NCBI RefSeq assembly: GCF_035270045.1
Contig: NZ_DATFIP010000013.1
Location: 1 to 5,965, forward strand
From: Salibaculum sp035270045
Lineage (GTDB): Bacteria; Pseudomonadota; Alphaproteobacteria; Rhodobacterales; Rhodobacteraceae
Direction of reading: 5' to 3'
Length of the DNA: 5,965 nucleotides
The first letter of the stretch is position 1. The number at the start of each line of letters is the position of its first letter. The notes beneath the pieces were generated by a model. It was given only the letters and a program-made list of their open reading frames with translations, did not search any database and had not been told where the DNA came from. Both the position numbers and the translations under genes were made by a program. Positions 5,378 to 5,965 of this stretch are shown here, one piece after another.

Positions 5378-5965
5378 CTAAGTGTCTTGTGCCCGTAACC
5401 GAGAGCACCCGTTGTGGATCTGCCTGCGTACCTCATGACCCCACTTGCCGTTGATCTGATCGAGATCGCCGTCTTCGCGACCTGTCAAGCCATTGCCTGT
5501 CACGCTGTTCTGCGTTTCCTTGAGCGTCATATACAGGCCGTGGTCCGTCGGTAGGTCGCGACAAGCACTTTGTCCCCCGCAGCCGGCTCGGGCTTGCGCC
5601 GCCGCCGACGAGGCCTGATGGGATGGACCGAGAGATCCCGCGCGCATCGCCGCTCGCCTTGGCGCGGTCCGATTCTTCTGTAGAAATCCCGATAGCCCAT
5701 TCTCGCGGAGCAGACCCTGGGTGAAGGTGTCTATCAGGAACTTCGCCGAAGGGCGCTCACGGGCGCGTTCCGTCGCCTCCTTGGCCACCGACACGGTGGC
5801 CTCAGGCTGGGCGGTGGTGGGATAACGCTTGCGGCCCGGGCGCCACGAAACGTGCCGCTCGGCGATGTTGTCGCTTCCCGCGCATGTTGCAGGGCCGCCG
5901 GTTCGTCTGCCATTGCCCTCCCCTTCGAGAAACTCGGGGAGTTCGCGCTTCGGAACTCCCGTGGC
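5378..5965 (-). pseudogene. Edge-truncated open frame, possibly a frameshifted gene remnant
   Basis: One minus frame is open for 195 codons from the window edge to TAG 5378-5380, but its protein-like character is uneven. The part from about 5868 to 5690 has G/C-rich third positions and reasonable composition (for example EATVSVAKEATERARER, then KFLIDTFTQGLLRENG). Nearer the edge, a different frame has ATG 5913 behind a purine-rich AAGGGGAGGG site and begins MADEPAALQHAREA before losing coding character, and stops at 5734-5736. Joining the two would need a frameshift at about 5870. From about 5690 to 5380 the frame drifts into low-quality sequence. I recognise no family. It could be a decayed gene, a gene with a sequencing error, or an accident of high GC. 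Confidence 0.25.
5937..5960. other. Perfect 8-bp hairpin near the right edge
   Basis: GGGAGTTC, an 8-base loop (GCGCTTCG) and GAACTCCC form a perfect stem. An overlapping alternative stem, AACTC-GGG-GAGTT, lies at 5931-5943. On the minus strand it ends 23 bases before the ATG at 5913, so it could be the terminator of an upstream gene outside the window or a leader structure. No T-run is seen on either side before the sequence ends. Confidence 0.35.

Noticed and set aside
4335..5408. Minus-strand open frame of 357 codons overlapping xrtE
   Set aside because: It is a frame shadow of xrtE with Ser/Arg/Pro-rich composition and no motifs; the xrtE frame contains both full active sites.
5414..5554. 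Plus-strand 46-residue ORF with a hydrophobic middle (LAVDLIEIAVFATCQAIA)
   Set aside because: It starts at GTG without a convincing ribosome-binding site, is very short, and lies opposite another open frame; there is not enough to call a gene.

Overview
High-GC bacterial DNA (third codon positions strongly G/C) that most resembles an alphaproteobacterium, probably of the Rhodobacterales. That assignment is inferred from gene content: a fused exosortase/protease of the XrtE type, and a substrate carrying a VPEID-like C-terminal sorting tail. The central 3.8 kb on the minus strand (about 5125 down to 1300) is a compact, apparently complete protein-sorting locus.

In transcription order the locus holds three genes. 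(1) xrtE is a 562-residue membrane protein. Its exosortase half has the Cys/Arg/His triad (C244, R291, H312), and its other half is a CPBP (CAAX-like) membrane protease with E471/E472, R476, H512 and H542. (2) A 456-residue SurA/parvulin-like protein overlaps the end of xrtE. It has a signal peptide, a parvulin fold that seems to lack the usual histidines, a very acidic linker and a membrane-embedded C-terminal part. (3) After a 173-base gap with an AT-rich promoter-like stretch comes a 202-residue secreted protein ending in V-P-E-I-N-G-S, a hydrophobic helix and five arginines. This is the presumed substrate. The simplest model is that the substrate is exported by Sec, kept soluble by the parvulin-like protein, and cut or transferred at VPEI-N by XrtE. 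The CPBP half may finish or clear the hydrophobic tail. The family assignments rest on visible motifs; the order of events is inference.

The flanks are poorer. On the left, plus strand, are the last 50 codons of an unidentified gene (ends at 155), a likely secreted four-cysteine protein (455-880), and about 420 bases with hairpins and possible frameshifted coding remnants, convergent with the sorting locus. On the right (5126-5965) there is no convincing intact gene. It holds a small minus-strand ORF with a good ribosome-binding site, a long open frame running off the edge whose reading frame seems to switch (perhaps a decayed gene), and two hairpins. No tRNA, rRNA, CRISPR array or recognisable insertion sequence was seen.
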